Origin: JBGPBY01 sp041481485
GTDB lineage: Bacteria > Acidobacteriota > Terriglobia > 20CM-2-55-15
Assembly (NCBI GenBank): GCA_041481485.1
Contig: JBGPBY010000132.1
Span: 1-15,050 of the forward strand
DNA: 15,050 bases
Direction: 5' to 3'
The notes under the pieces were generated by a model. It ran no database searches. It had not been told where the DNA came from and worked only from the letters and a program-made list of their open reading frames with translations. Made by a program: the position numbers and the translations under genes. How positions within the stretch are numbered: position 1 is the first letter of the stretch; each line of letters starts with the position of its first letter. Positions 6,756 to 14,169 of this stretch are shown piece by piece.

Positions 6756-8608
6756 CGGGGCCGTGCAGACTGCATGATTGCCGCCACCTTGTCTGCCGTA
6801 GCGTCCTTAAAGTGACCGGTTTTCTTCTTGTAATATGCCTTCAATATGGCCTGCGCGACAGGCGCTGCGGCCTCGCCACCATGGCCACCGTGCTCGATCA
6901 GTACCGCGACAGCAACTTCAGGATTCTGGTAGGGCGCAAAACCGACGAACCAGGCATGATCTTCTGTGTTTCCACCTATCCCTTTCTTATAGGATTCCTT
7001 TCCCACAACCTGTGCGGTACCCGTTTTTCCTGCAACATCGAACCCCTCCACGCGAGCTGTTGCGCCAGTGCCTCCATCGTTGACCACTCCCCACATCGCC
7101 TTTGCGATGGTGGCCACCGTGTTCTCCTGAATGGTGTACTGTTCATTGTGGACTTCGGGCGCCTCAAGTCCCAGTTTGCGCAGTTGTTCGGGGTCCACGA
7201 GCCGCGGCTGTTTCAAATGCCCGCCTGTGACAAGTCCGCCTATTGCGTATGCTGCCTGAATCGGGGTCACGCCGATTTGTCCCTGTCCGATGGAAACATT
7301 AATCGTTTCAATTGGCTGCCACTTCATCCGCTTGTAACGTCGGCTCCACTCCTGCGAAGGAATCAGGCCGGCGATTTCACTGGGGAGATCTACCCCGGTT
7401 TTCCTGCCGAGTCCAGCCAGCTTCGAGAATTGCGAAATGCGATCGATGCCCAGAAGTTTGCCCAGATCGTAAAAATAGACATCGCATGAATGGACAATGG
7501 CTTCGTACATTCCGACGCTGCCGTGACCGCCCTTTTCCCAGCAAAGGAAAGATCTCCCATAGATCACTTCCGAACCGCGGCAATACACGTGATCCAGCGG
7601 AGAAATCGCATCCGACTCCAGAGCCGCAGCGGCCTCGAAAATTTTGAAGATTGAACCCGGGGGTTGCATGCTCTGGATGGCGCGATTATGGAACGGATTG
7701 TTGGGATTGTTCCGCAAAACAGAGTAATCGGCACTGGAAATTCCGGCAGCAAACAAGTTTGGATCAAAAGACGGCTTGCTGACGAGAACCAGGACATCGC
7801 CTGTGCGCGGGTCAACAGCAACAGCGGCGCCCACGCGTTCGCCCATGGTTTCCTCGGCGGCCTTTTGCATATCCAGATCGATTGTGGTGTACAGATCGTT
7901 TCCCGCAACGGGGGGAACTTCATCGGGAAGCGTTTCAATTTCGCGGCCGCTGTTGTTGACGACGACATGCCGGGAACCGTCTTTGCCACGAAGCACGGAA
8001 TCGTAGACCAATTCGAGACCAGCGATTCCGACCTGGTCGCGGGGATTCAAGTCCGGCGAATTCTGAATCTGCGCTTCCGTCGCTTCACCGATGTACCCCA
8101 GGGCGTGGGCGGCAAGCTGGCCTTCGCGATATAACCGGCGCGGCTGGAATTCCACGCTGATTTCCGGCATTTCGTAGGCTCGCGCCATAACGAATGCGAC
8201 GTCTTCGACGCCAGCATCCTCTTTAATGGTAATGGGCTGATACAACGGATCCTTTCGCTTTCGATTTATCTTCTGCAGCACCTCCTCATGGGACATCCCA
8301 ATGCCCGCGGCGAGCATTGAAATGGTCTCTTCCGGCGAATGACGGCTGCCTTCACGAATGAAGATGATGTTGTACGAGGGCCGGCTGTCCGCAAGAATTC
8401 TCATCTCGCGGTCATAAATCTTGCCGCGGCGCGCAACCAGGAGAATCTCCTTGATACGGTTTCTTTCGGCCAGGTCCCAGTAGTGGGATGTCTGAAGAAC
8501 CTGAAGCTGCCAGAATCCAAATCCCAATACTGCGAGAATCGCCGCTACAAGGTAACTGATGATGCTGACGCGCGAACGCAGCAGATCCAGTTCGTCACGT
8601 GGAGACAT
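6752..8608 (-). CDS. mrdA: Penicillin-binding protein 2 (class B transpeptidase)
   Basis: D,D-transpeptidase that crosslinks the glycan made by RodA during cell elongation. The 618-residue protein has an N-terminal membrane anchor (about 15-36), a pedestal with the class B motif RRGKIYDR (about 60-67), and the transpeptidase domain. Catalytic motifs are Ser319-x-x-Lys322 (GSIFK), Ser374-Cys375-Asp376 (the SxD form usual in PBP2) and Lys528-Thr529-Gly530 (AGKTGTAQ). FtsI (PBP3) is the main alternative, but the SxD form and the rodA/mreD neighbours argue for PBP2. The ATG lies 14 bases inside the 3' end of mreD. Confidence 0.95.
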   Translation of the reverse strand: MSPRDELDLLRSRVSIISYLVAAILAVLGFGFWQLQVLQTSHYWDLAERNRIKEILLVARRGKIYDREMRILADSRPSYNIIFIREGSRHSPEETISMLAAGIGMSHEEVLQKINRKRKDPLYQPITIKEDAGVEDVAFVMARAYEMPEISVEFQPRRLYREGQLAAHALGYIGEATEAQIQNSPDLNPRDQVGIAGLELVYDSVLRGKDGSRHVVVNNSGREIETLPDEVPPVAGNDLYTTIDLDMQKAAEETMGERVGAAVAVDPRTGDVLVLVSKPSFDPNLFAAGISSADYSVLRNNPNNPFHNRAIQSMQPPGSIFKIFEAAAALESDAISPLDHVYCRGSEVIYGRSFLCWEKGGHGSVGMYEAIVHSCDVYFYDLGKLLGIDRISQFSKLAGLGRKTGVDLPSEIAGLIPSQEWSRRYKRMKWQPIETINVSIGQGQIGVTPIQAAYAIGGLVTGGHLKQPRLVDPEQLRKLGLEAPEVHNEQYTIQENTVATIAKAMWGVVNDGGTGATARVEGFDVAGKTGTAQVVGKESYKKGIGGNTEDHAWFVGFAPYQNPEVAVAVLIEHGGHGGEAAAPVAQAILKAYYKKKTGHFKDATADKVAAIMQSARPR

Positions 8609-9101
8609 GCGTCACCCGGTCGTGAATACCAAACATAAGCAGCCCCAGCAGAGAATTGAAAACTCCGGACACCAGCCAGTGCAGCATGATGGAGGTGTAG
8701 TTTGCCGGACCCGCACCGGTCACGACGCCTAACACAGTCACCATCACACCATCGCCCAATGTAAACAAGAATATCGCAATGGCGCGTGCAACCGGTAGGT
8801 CGACGTCAAACTTTGTACCCGTAGTCGCGGCCAGGTAACCGATCAGCGTTTTGCTAAAGCCATTGGTTCCCAGAGGAACCCCGGCCAACGTATCCTGGAT
8901 CAGTCCCACGGAAGTCCCGATAATGACGGCGGGAATCGGCCGGCCCAATGTAAAACCGTAATAGATTGTGATGATCAGTGGGAGATCGAAGTATCCGAAA
9001 AACCGCAACCGGTAGCCCAGAATGCCCTGAATCAGAACAACGGCGATCAGCGATATTGCAAGCTTGACGAGCAGACCGAATTTGTCGATCCGGTTTGTCA
9101 C
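8595..9101 (-). CDS. mreD: Rod shape-determining protein MreD
   Basis: Small integral membrane protein of the elongasome, linking MreC and MreB to RodA-PBP2. I place the start at GTG 9101, which overlaps the mreC stop as GTGA. This gives 168 aa beginning VTNRIDKFGLL, the usual MreD length and start; an upstream ATG at 9146 would intrude 49 bases into mreC. Five to six hydrophobic segments are visible, with the family-typical block LIQDTLAGVPLGTNGFSKTL in the middle. The 3' end overlaps mrdA by 14 bp. MreD is poorly conserved in sequence, so identity rests on topology, that central block and position between mreC and mrdA. Confidence 0.9.
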   Translation of the reverse strand: MTNRIDKFGLLVKLAISLIAVVLIQGILGYRLRFFGYFDLPLIITIYYGFTLGRPIPAVIIGTSVGLIQDTLAGVPLGTNGFSKTLIGYLAATTGTKFDVDLPVARAIAIFLFTLGDGVMVTVLGVVTGAGPANYTSIMLHWLVSGVFNSLLGLLMFGIHDRVTHVST

Positions 9102-9943
9102 GGGGCCTGACCGATGGAAACGTCGGGTATGCGATCCGTCATGCAAAGCACTTCTTCCAGCTTTCCAAAACTAACACTGGGACGGATGCGCACGATTTTG
9201 AAATTCCCCTGGCGCGGACCTACATAAACCACGAAACCCAACGAGAGCCCCTTGGGATAGATCTGATCCTGCCCGGATGTCAGCAGTTCGTCTCCCTGTT
9301 TGATGTCGTTGTCGTCCTCAATGTATTCCATTTCCAGGGCCGAGGCCCCAGATCCCTTCAATATCCCCAGCCTTCGCGACGAACGGACGACAAAGCCAAC
9401 TGCGCTCTGGGAATCCAGAATGAGTTGGATGATGGAATAGTCGCTGCCCACAATAATCGCCCGTCCAACGACCCCTTCCGGTGTCAGCACCGTGGAATCG
9501 CGTACAATGCCGCTGTTGCTGCCTCGGTCAATCATCAGGGTCTGACTGCCCGATGCCGGGGATCTGCCAATGATGCGCGCCGCAACGGTTTTGCCTCCGA
9601 TGGCGGATTTCATATCCAGCAATTTGCGCAGACGGGCCAGTTCTCCAGCATCTTCCTGCCGGGTTGCCAATTCCAACCGCAACGCATCATTGTCTGAATG
9701 TAATCTCAGGTTCTCCCGGTGTTCGCCGATCAACGCAAAGTATCCGTGCCAGACGCTTTGGATTTCTCCTGCTACAAAATCCACGACTTTTTCGACGGGC
9801 CCGAGAGAATCCAGGAGCCAAACCCGGACAAAGGAGGTATCGAACCGATGGTTTGTCTGGACCGATAACAACAACGTGTGGAAGGCCAGAAGGACCACCA
9901 GTGCGATCCAGGACGGTTTTTTTGAAGGAAGAACAACCCGCAT
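9098..9943 (-). CDS. mreC: Rod shape-determining protein MreC
   Basis: Bitopic inner-membrane protein whose periplasmic domain activates PBP2-RodA. The 281-residue protein has a short cytoplasmic N terminus, a membrane helix (about 12-29), a coiled-coil-like dimerisation segment (about 70-110, rich in E/L/R heptads), and the beta-rich MreC core (about 120-270) with typical blocks such as IDRGSNSGI, GVVGR and GDELLTSGQD. Length is usual. The ATG at 9943 follows mreB by 19 bases and has no visible Shine-Dalgarno. The short gap instead contains a potential hairpin, so expression may depend on coupling to mreB. Confidence 0.95.
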   Translation of the reverse strand: MRVVLPSKKPSWIALVVLLAFHTLLLSVQTNHRFDTSFVRVWLLDSLGPVEKVVDFVAGEIQSVWHGYFALIGEHRENLRLHSDNDALRLELATRQEDAGELARLRKLLDMKSAIGGKTVAARIIGRSPASGSQTLMIDRGSNSGIVRDSTVLTPEGVVGRAIIVGSDYSIIQLILDSQSAVGFVVRSSRRLGILKGSGASALEMEYIEDDNDIKQGDELLTSGQDQIYPKGLSLGFVVYVGPRQGNFKIVRIRPSVSFGKLEEVLCMTDRIPDVSIGQAP

Positions 9944-9955
9944 GGGTCAAAACCC
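9944..9955 (-). promoter_or_regulatory. Small hairpin abutting the mreC start codon
   Basis: GGGT-TTTG-ACCC on the minus strand sits immediately before the mreC ATG. An alternative fold pairs CCCG (9958-9955) with CGGG inside the second and third mreC codons (9940-9937), enclosing the ATG. No Shine-Dalgarno is visible in this 19-base gap. Stems are only 4 bp, so this is tentative. Confidence 0.25.
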
Positions 9956-9962
9956 GGGAATT

Positions 9963-10988
9963 TCAGTTGATGGCAATTCGCTTTAACAGCGCAAAATCGC
10001 TCAGCATTTTGCCGGTCCCAAGTACAACGCAGGACAGCGGATTCTCTGCCAGTGTGACAGGCAAACCGGTTTCCTCTCTGATCCGAATATCCAGATTCTT
10101 GATCAGCGCACCCCCGCCGGCAAGCACAATACCCCGATCCACAATATCTGCGGACAACTCCGGAGGAGTCCGCTCCAGTACCACACGGATAGAATTGATA
10201 ATAATATTGATGCACTCATCCAGCGCTTCGCGAATCTCTTCATCGGAGATTGTAACGCTCTTCGGCACGCCCTCCATCAGGTCCCTTCCCTTGATATCCA
10301 TGGTCAGCGGTTCATCGAGAGGATGCGCGGACCCAATTCTCATTTTGATCAGTTCGGCAGTGCGTTCTCCGATCAACAGATTGTATTTCCGCTTGATGTA
10401 CTGGGTGATCGCCTCATCCATTTCATTACCGGCAACCTTGTCGGAACGGGCATAAACAATACCCGACAGCGAGATCACTGCAATTTCGGTCGTACCGCCG
10501 CCGATATCGACAATCATATTTCCGGAAGGTTCGGTTACCGGGAGTCCAGCGCCAATGGCTGCCGCCATGGCCTGTTCCACCAGATGCGCTTCACTGGCCT
10601 TGGCGCGGTAGGCAGAATCCTGAACGGCCCGCTTTTCCACCTGAGTGATGCCGGAAGGAACTCCGATGACAATTCGAGGGTGCACCAGCATCTTGCGGCT
10701 GTGCGCCTTCTGAATGAAGTACGTGAGCATCTTCTCGGTAACGGTGAAGTCGGCGATAACGCCATCCTTCATCGGACGGATTGCAACAATATTGCCCGGC
10801 GTCCGGCCAAGCATGTCTTTGGCTTCCTTGCCAACAGCTTCAACTTCATTGGTGATTTTATTGATTGCCACTATGGAAGGTTCATTAACGACGATGCCGC
10901 GTCCCTTGGCATAAACCAGCGTGTTGGCAGTCCCTAAGTCGATGGCGAGGTCGCTTGAAAACAGGCTGAAAAGCGGGCGAAAATTCAT
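9963..10988 (-). CDS. mreB: Rod shape-determining protein MreB (bacterial actin)
   Basis: Actin-like ATPase that forms membrane-bound filaments guiding the elongasome. From the ATG at 10988 the product is 341 aa, the normal MreB size. It begins MNFRPLFSLFSSDLAIDLG, with a hydrophobic N-terminal segment suited to membrane contact, and DLGTANT (17-23) is the first phosphate-binding loop. Further hallmarks are GRTPGNI, GVPSGIT, DIGGGTTE (second phosphate loop) and LAGGGALI (adenosine loop). The longer in-frame start at 11051 would put about 21 unrelated residues before the family N terminus and would overlap the likely promoter. AAGGAG lies 13 bases upstream of 10988, a longer spacing than usual. 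It heads the minus-strand run mreB-mreC-mreD-mrdA-rodA. Confidence 0.97.
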   Translation of the reverse strand: MNFRPLFSLFSSDLAIDLGTANTLVYAKGRGIVVNEPSIVAINKITNEVEAVGKEAKDMLGRTPGNIVAIRPMKDGVIADFTVTEKMLTYFIQKAHSRKMLVHPRIVIGVPSGITQVEKRAVQDSAYRAKASEAHLVEQAMAAAIGAGLPVTEPSGNMIVDIGGGTTEIAVISLSGIVYARSDKVAGNEMDEAITQYIKRKYNLLIGERTAELIKMRIGSAHPLDEPLTMDIKGRDLMEGVPKSVTISDEEIREALDECINIIINSIRVVLERTPPELSADIVDRGIVLAGGGALIKNLDIRIREETGLPVTLAENPLSCVVLGTGKMLSDFALLKRIAIN

Positions 10989-11001
10989 TGGATGCTCGAA
11001 A

Positions 11002-11007
11002 CTCCTT
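11002..11007 (-). promoter_or_regulatory. Ribosome binding site of mreB
   Basis: AAGGAG on the minus strand lies 13 bases upstream of the chosen ATG at 10988. It is a strong core with a long spacer. It supports 10988 over 11051, since the upstream start would place this motif inside the coding sequence. Confidence 0.6.
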
Positions 11008-11039
11008 GATCTTTCGGGGCTAAAACGGCCCGAGCGATG

Positions 11040-11045
11040 ATCATA
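11040..11045 (-). promoter_or_regulatory. Candidate -10 element for the mreB operon
   Basis: TATGAT on the minus strand matches the sigma-70 -10 consensus at five of six positions. It would start transcription about 45 bases before the mreB ATG. The only -35-like match (TTGGAC) has a 20-bp spacer, which is too long, so the promoter call rests mostly on the -10 box and its place in the divergent gap. Confidence 0.4.
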
Positions 11046-11079
11046 AGTCAAATGACGAGCGAAACGTCCAACACTTTTC

Positions 11080-11088
11080 TGATACGAT
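11080..11088 (+). promoter_or_regulatory. Candidate extended -10 promoter for ppiD
   Basis: TGATACGAT fits the extended -10 pattern TGnTAnnAT. Extended -10 promoters can work without a good -35, and none is seen at normal spacing. It predicts a 5' leader of about 30 bases containing the GGGAGG ribosome-binding site. Confidence 0.4.
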
Positions 11089-11113
11089 CATGGATTCATT
11101 CTTCGAGTAATTT

Positions 11114-11119
11114 GGGAGG
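11114..11119 (+). promoter_or_regulatory. Ribosome binding site fixing the ppiD start
   Basis: GGGAGG lies 7 bases before the ATG at 11127 and decides that start over the in-frame ATG at 11037. The protein then begins with a short charged segment and a membrane helix, as PpiD-type foldases do. Confidence 0.85.
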
Positions 11120-11126
11120 CCGTTTC

Positions 11127-13055
11127 ATGTTGGACCTGATGCGAAAGCAGCACGCAAAGTTAAAGTGGGTGCTTGTCCTGGTCATTGTAATCATGATCGT
11201 TTCCTTTGTCGTGGCATACATTCCGACATTCGGCGACATCACATCTGCCGCAACTGGTTCCGAAGTGGCTCGTGTCGGATCGGAGTCGGTTTCCGCCAAG
11301 GAATTTCAGGCCGCCTATCGAAACACGATCAGCCGAATGGGATCTCAGGTTCCCGCGGAACTGCTGAAGGCGTATGGATTCGACACCCAGGTTCTCAACG
11401 GACTGATTTCCCAGCATGTCATGTCTGTAGAGGCCCGGCGTCTGGGGTTGCAGGTTTCCGATGCCGAAATTCAGGACAAGATTCTTGCGATTCCAGCGCT
11501 CATCGATAACGGGCAATTCATCGGTCACGCCCGGTATCAGGCGCTGCTGGCGCAGAACAACTTAACTGTCGAGGAATTCGAAAACCAGGTTCGGTCGCAG
11601 GTTCTGGCAGAGAAAATGCAGAGTCTGATTTCAGCGGCAGTCGCCGTCACCGACAAGGAAGCGGAAGACGAATACCGGAAGCGGAATGAAAAGGCGAAGC
11701 TGGACTATTTCGTCATCGATCCCGCCAAACTGGAAAGCAAGGTGACCGCCAGCGATCAGGAACAACAAGCGTATTTCGATAAGAACAAAACTCAATACAA
11801 AGAGCCCGAACAGAGGCAGGCGAAGTACGCCTTTATCGATAACGTGAAATTTCAAAAGGAAGCAACTGCTACGGATCAGGAGCTTCAGGACTACTTCAAT
11901 CAGCACCAGGAAGACTATCGGCTGATGGAACTCGTGCGGGCCCAGCACATTCTGTTCAAAACCGAAGGCAAAACTCCCGAAGAGATCGAAGCAATTCGCA
12001 AAAAAGCGCTGGACGTCCTTGCCATGGCGAAGAAAGGCGAGGACTTTTCGGCCCTGGCGAAAAAGTATTCCGAAGATTCCAGCGCTTCGCGCGGCGGAGA
12101 TCTCGGTGAATTCCCGCGTGGCAAGATGGTTCCGGAGTTTGAAAAGGTTGCCTTCACTCTGGAACCCGGAGCCATCAGTGACCTGGTCCAAAGTCCGTTT
12201 GGATTTCACATCATCAAGGTGAACAAGAGGCAGGAACCCAGGTTGCGCGATTTCGCCGAAATGAAGGGAGCCATTCGCATCATTGTTTTGGGGACAAAGG
12301 GCAGGGCTAAGGCGGAAGAAGTTGCGCGGCAAGTCGCCGGAGATTTGCGCACCAATAAGAATATGGAAGCGGTCGCGCAAAAGTACGGCGTTGAGGTGCG
12401 GGAAACTCCAAAACTTTCTGCCGCGTCCAAACTCCCTGGCCTCAGCAATTCCGCCGAATTCATCAAACAGTTGTTTACCCTGGCAAAGGGCGAGTTCGGA
12501 ACACCGATTCAAAATGATGAAGGGTGGGCCGTCGCAACAGTATCGGACATTATCGCGGCCCACGATTCTTCTTATGAGGAAGCGAAATCCAAAGTTGCCG
12601 ACGATGTGAAAAAAGAAAAGGCCGAAAAGTTGGCGAAGGAAAAAGCCGATGAAGCCGGCGCCGGAGTTAAGGCCGGCAAGGATGTCGCGAGTCTTGCCAA
12701 AGCCGCCGGCATGGATTTGAAGACCAGCGATGCGATAGCCCGCGGCGGCTCGATTCCCGACTTTGGAGCGATTGTGGATCGCGATAAGGAAGTTTTTTCA
12801 CTGCCGCTGGGGAAAACCGGGACTCCTTCCACAGTTGGGTCCAAGACGCTCATTTTTGCGGTAAAGGAACGTAAGCCGCTGGATCCCGAAGATGTGAAGA
12901 AGGGATTGGACTCCGTCAGGACCAGCCTGCTCGACTCGAAACGAGCCATGCGTTTATCGGATTGGATTGAAGACGCTCAGAAGAGGATGCAGAGCGACAA
13001 AACGATCAAGATTAATCAAACAGCGCTGAATCAGATTACGGAGACAACGCGATAA
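11127..13055 (+). CDS. ppiD: PpiD-like membrane-anchored peptidyl-prolyl isomerase (SurA/parvulin family)
   Basis: Periplasmic foldase/chaperone for proteins leaving the Sec translocon. The 642-residue length is near E. coli PpiD (623). Residues 1-11 are short and basic, about 12-31 form one membrane helix, and the rest would be periplasmic. A SurA_N-like chaperone region follows (about 45-200), including the typical VSDAEIQDKI block and 'FENQVR'. One parvulin domain lies at about 268-366, with AQHILF at its start, GEDFSALAKKYSEDSS, GGDLGEFPRG, MVPEFE and the closing FGFHIIKV. The C-terminal part (about 370-640) is Lys/Ala/Glu-rich with a second partly parvulin-like fold typical of PpiD. It is the only plus-strand gene here, diverging from mreB and converging on mdh. 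The gene symbol is by family; a SurA-type assignment is less likely because of the uncleaved-looking anchor. Confidence 0.9.
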   Translation: MLDLMRKQHAKLKWVLVLVIVIMIVSFVVAYIPTFGDITSAATGSEVARVGSESVSAKEFQAAYRNTISRMGSQVPAELLKAYGFDTQVLNGLISQHVMSVEARRLGLQVSDAEIQDKILAIPALIDNGQFIGHARYQALLAQNNLTVEEFENQVRSQVLAEKMQSLISAAVAVTDKEAEDEYRKRNEKAKLDYFVIDPAKLESKVTASDQEQQAYFDKNKTQYKEPEQRQAKYAFIDNVKFQKEATATDQELQDYFNQHQEDYRLMELVRAQHILFKTEGKTPEEIEAIRKKALDVLAMAKKGEDFSALAKKYSEDSSASRGGDLGEFPRGKMVPEFEKVAFTLEPGAISDLVQSPFGFHIIKVNKRQEPRLRDFAEMKGAIRIIVLGTKGRAKAEEVARQVAGDLRTNKNMEAVAQKYGVEVRETPKLSAASKLPGLSNSAEFIKQLFTLAKGEFGTPIQNDEGWAVATVSDIIAAHDSSYEEAKSKVADDVKKEKAEKLAKEKADEAGAGVKAGKDVASLAKAAGMDLKTSDAIARGGSIPDFGAIVDRDKEVFSLPLGKTGTPSTVGSKTLIFAVKERKPLDPEDVKKGLDSVRTSLLDSKRAMRLSDWIEDAQKRMQSDKTIKINQTALNQITETTR

Positions 13056-13075
13056 GTTGGGTTAGTTGATCTGTC

Positions 13076-13094
13076 GCGCCGCTGGCGCTTTTGG
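13076..13094 (+). terminator. Possible weak intrinsic terminator of ppiD
   Basis: GCGCC-GCT-GGCGC is followed by TTTT and then GGGG. It lies 21 bases after the ppiD stop. The stem is only 5 bp and the T-run is short. It is also the left-end hairpin of the repeat element, so a terminator role would be secondary. Confidence 0.3.
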
Positions 13095-13110
13095 GGTCGG
13101 CTATCGTCAA

Positions 13111-13130
13111 CCACCGGCTTACGCCGGTGG
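13111..13130. repeat. Perfect 8-bp-stem palindrome inside the ppiD/mdh element
   Basis: CCACCGGC-TTAC-GCCGGTGG is the strongest hairpin in this gap. On the minus strand it is preceded by ATAG, close to the GTAG that precedes the two palindromes at the left edge of the window, so it may be a further REP-type sequence. Between convergent genes it could also act as a bidirectional transcription barrier. Confidence 0.6.
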
Positions 13131-13139
13131 CTATGCAGA

Positions 13140-13169
13140 GTGCCGCCGCTAACGCGGCTGAGACGGCAC
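13140..13169. repeat. Nested palindrome inside the ppiD/mdh element
   Basis: Outer arms GTGCC (13140-13144) and GGCAC (13165-13169) enclose an inner hairpin GCCGC-TAAC-GCGGC (13145-13158). The 4-base loop resembles that of the neighbouring palindrome (TTAC), suggesting a related pair. Confidence 0.5.
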
Positions 13170-13229
13170 AATATAAAATCCGCTTCATCCGCATTAATGG
13201 TTCCCAGCCGCAGCGCGGCGGCAGATCTA

Positions 13230-14156
13230 TTAAATTCCCAGAACGTCGGTCAGTTCCTTCACAGCCGCTGCAGACTTGTGCAACGCAGACCGCTCTTCAT
13301 TCGTCAGCGAAATCTCAATCACCTGCTCGATTCCCTTCTCGCCGAGCTTCACAGGCACGCCCACAAATAAATTGCTGATTCCGTACTCGCCCTCGAGAAA
13401 AACCGAGCATGGCAGAATTTTTTTCCGATCGTTCAGAATCGCATCCACCATTTCAACGATCGACGACGACGGCGCGTACCATGCGCTGGTTCCCAGGATC
13501 TTGACGATTTCTGCACCGCCATCGCGTGCGCGCTGTGCCAAACGATCAATGGTTTCCTTCGGCATGAGTTCAGTAATCGGTATTCCCGCAACCGTCGAGT
13601 AACGCGGCATTGGCACCATGGTGTCGCCGTGGCCGCCGAGCACAAATGCGTGAATGTTTTCCACGGATACCTTCAGTTCCATCGCGATAAAGGCACGGAA
13701 ACGCGCGGAATCGAGCACACCGGCCATTCCGATCACGCGCTGCCTGGGGAATTTGCTGACGCGAAGCGCCGTCTGCGCCATCGCATCGAGCGGATTGCTC
13801 ACCACAATAATGATGCAGTTCGGCGAGTATTTGACCACTTGCTCGGTGACGCCTTTCACAATACCGTGGTTGGTTTTCAGCAAATCATCACGGCTCATAC
13901 CGGGCTTCCGGGGGATTCCTGCAGTGATCACGACGATATCTGAATTTGCGCTCTCGCCGTACTCATTGGATCCGGTAATCTGGCAGTCGTAGCCCTCCAC
14001 GGGTCCGCTTTCGGCCATATCCAGGGCCTTTCCCTGCGGAACTCCCTGTACGATATCCACGAGCACCACATCCGCGAGTTCCTTGTCCGCAATCCGCTGT
14101 GCTGCAGTTGCACCGACGTTCCCCGCACCGACGACTGTCACTTTCCGTCTAGCCAT
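13230..14156 (-). CDS. mdh: Malate dehydrogenase (LDH-like, NAD-dependent)
   Basis: Interconverts malate and oxaloacetate in the TCA cycle. From the ATG at 14156 the product is 308 aa, the usual size of the LDH-like (MDH3) class. The Rossmann motif is GAGNVG (10-15), with Asp34 ending the second strand and marking NAD preference. Substrate residues are Arg83 and Arg89 in IPRKPGMSRDDLL, Asn121, Arg152, Asp149 and catalytic His176 in GGHGD. Arg83 sits where lactate dehydrogenases have Gln, supporting malate as substrate. A longer in-frame start at 14360 would overlap speA by nearly 200 bases and is rejected; GGAGAG precedes 14156. It follows speA by 13 bases, so the two are probably co-transcribed. 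Confidence 0.95.
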   Translation of the reverse strand: MARRKVTVVGAGNVGATAAQRIADKELADVVLVDIVQGVPQGKALDMAESGPVEGYDCQITGSNEYGESANSDIVVITAGIPRKPGMSRDDLLKTNHGIVKGVTEQVVKYSPNCIIIVVSNPLDAMAQTALRVSKFPRQRVIGMAGVLDSARFRAFIAMELKVSVENIHAFVLGGHGDTMVPMPRYSTVAGIPITELMPKETIDRLAQRARDGGAEIVKILGTSAWYAPSSSIVEMVDAILNDRKKILPCSVFLEGEYGISNLFVGVPVKLGEKGIEQVIEISLTNEERSALHKSAAAVKELTDVLGI

Positions 14157-14162
14157 GAATTT

Positions 14163-14168
14163 CTCTCC
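14163..14168 (-). promoter_or_regulatory. Ribosome binding site of mdh
   Basis: GGAGAG on the minus strand lies 6 bases before the ATG at 14156, starting directly after the speA stop codon. It fixes the mdh start and shows that mdh is translated on its own although it abuts speA. Confidence 0.85.
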
Positions 14169-14169
14169 G

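Larger units (their letters stand above)
13068..13227. mobile_element. Compact hairpin-ended repeat element (REP/MITE-like)
   Basis: The 160 bp between the ppiD and mdh 3' ends are bounded by inverted copies of one 21-bp end: GATCTG-Y-C followed by a 5-bp hairpin with loop GCT. The left stem is GCGCC/GGCGC (13076-13088) and the right stem, read inward, is GCCGC/GCGGC (13219-13207). The ends match at 16 of 21 positions. Four of the five mismatches are two swapped base pairs, so both hairpins stay intact. Inside are two more hairpins. The form resembles composite REP or BIME elements mobilised in trans. There is no ORF of note inside, and no obvious target duplication. The right end stops 2 bp from the mdh stop codon. 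Confidence 0.55.

Noticed and set aside
10989..11051. Upstream ATG at 11051 as the mreB start
   Set aside because: The extra residues are not part of the MreB family, the start would overlap the likely -10 box, and AAGGAG lies downstream of it.
11631..12563. Minus-strand open frame of 310 aa inside ppiD
   Set aside because: The product matches nothing I recognise and lies fully opposite the parvulin and chaperone domains of ppiD, whose frame is strongly supported.
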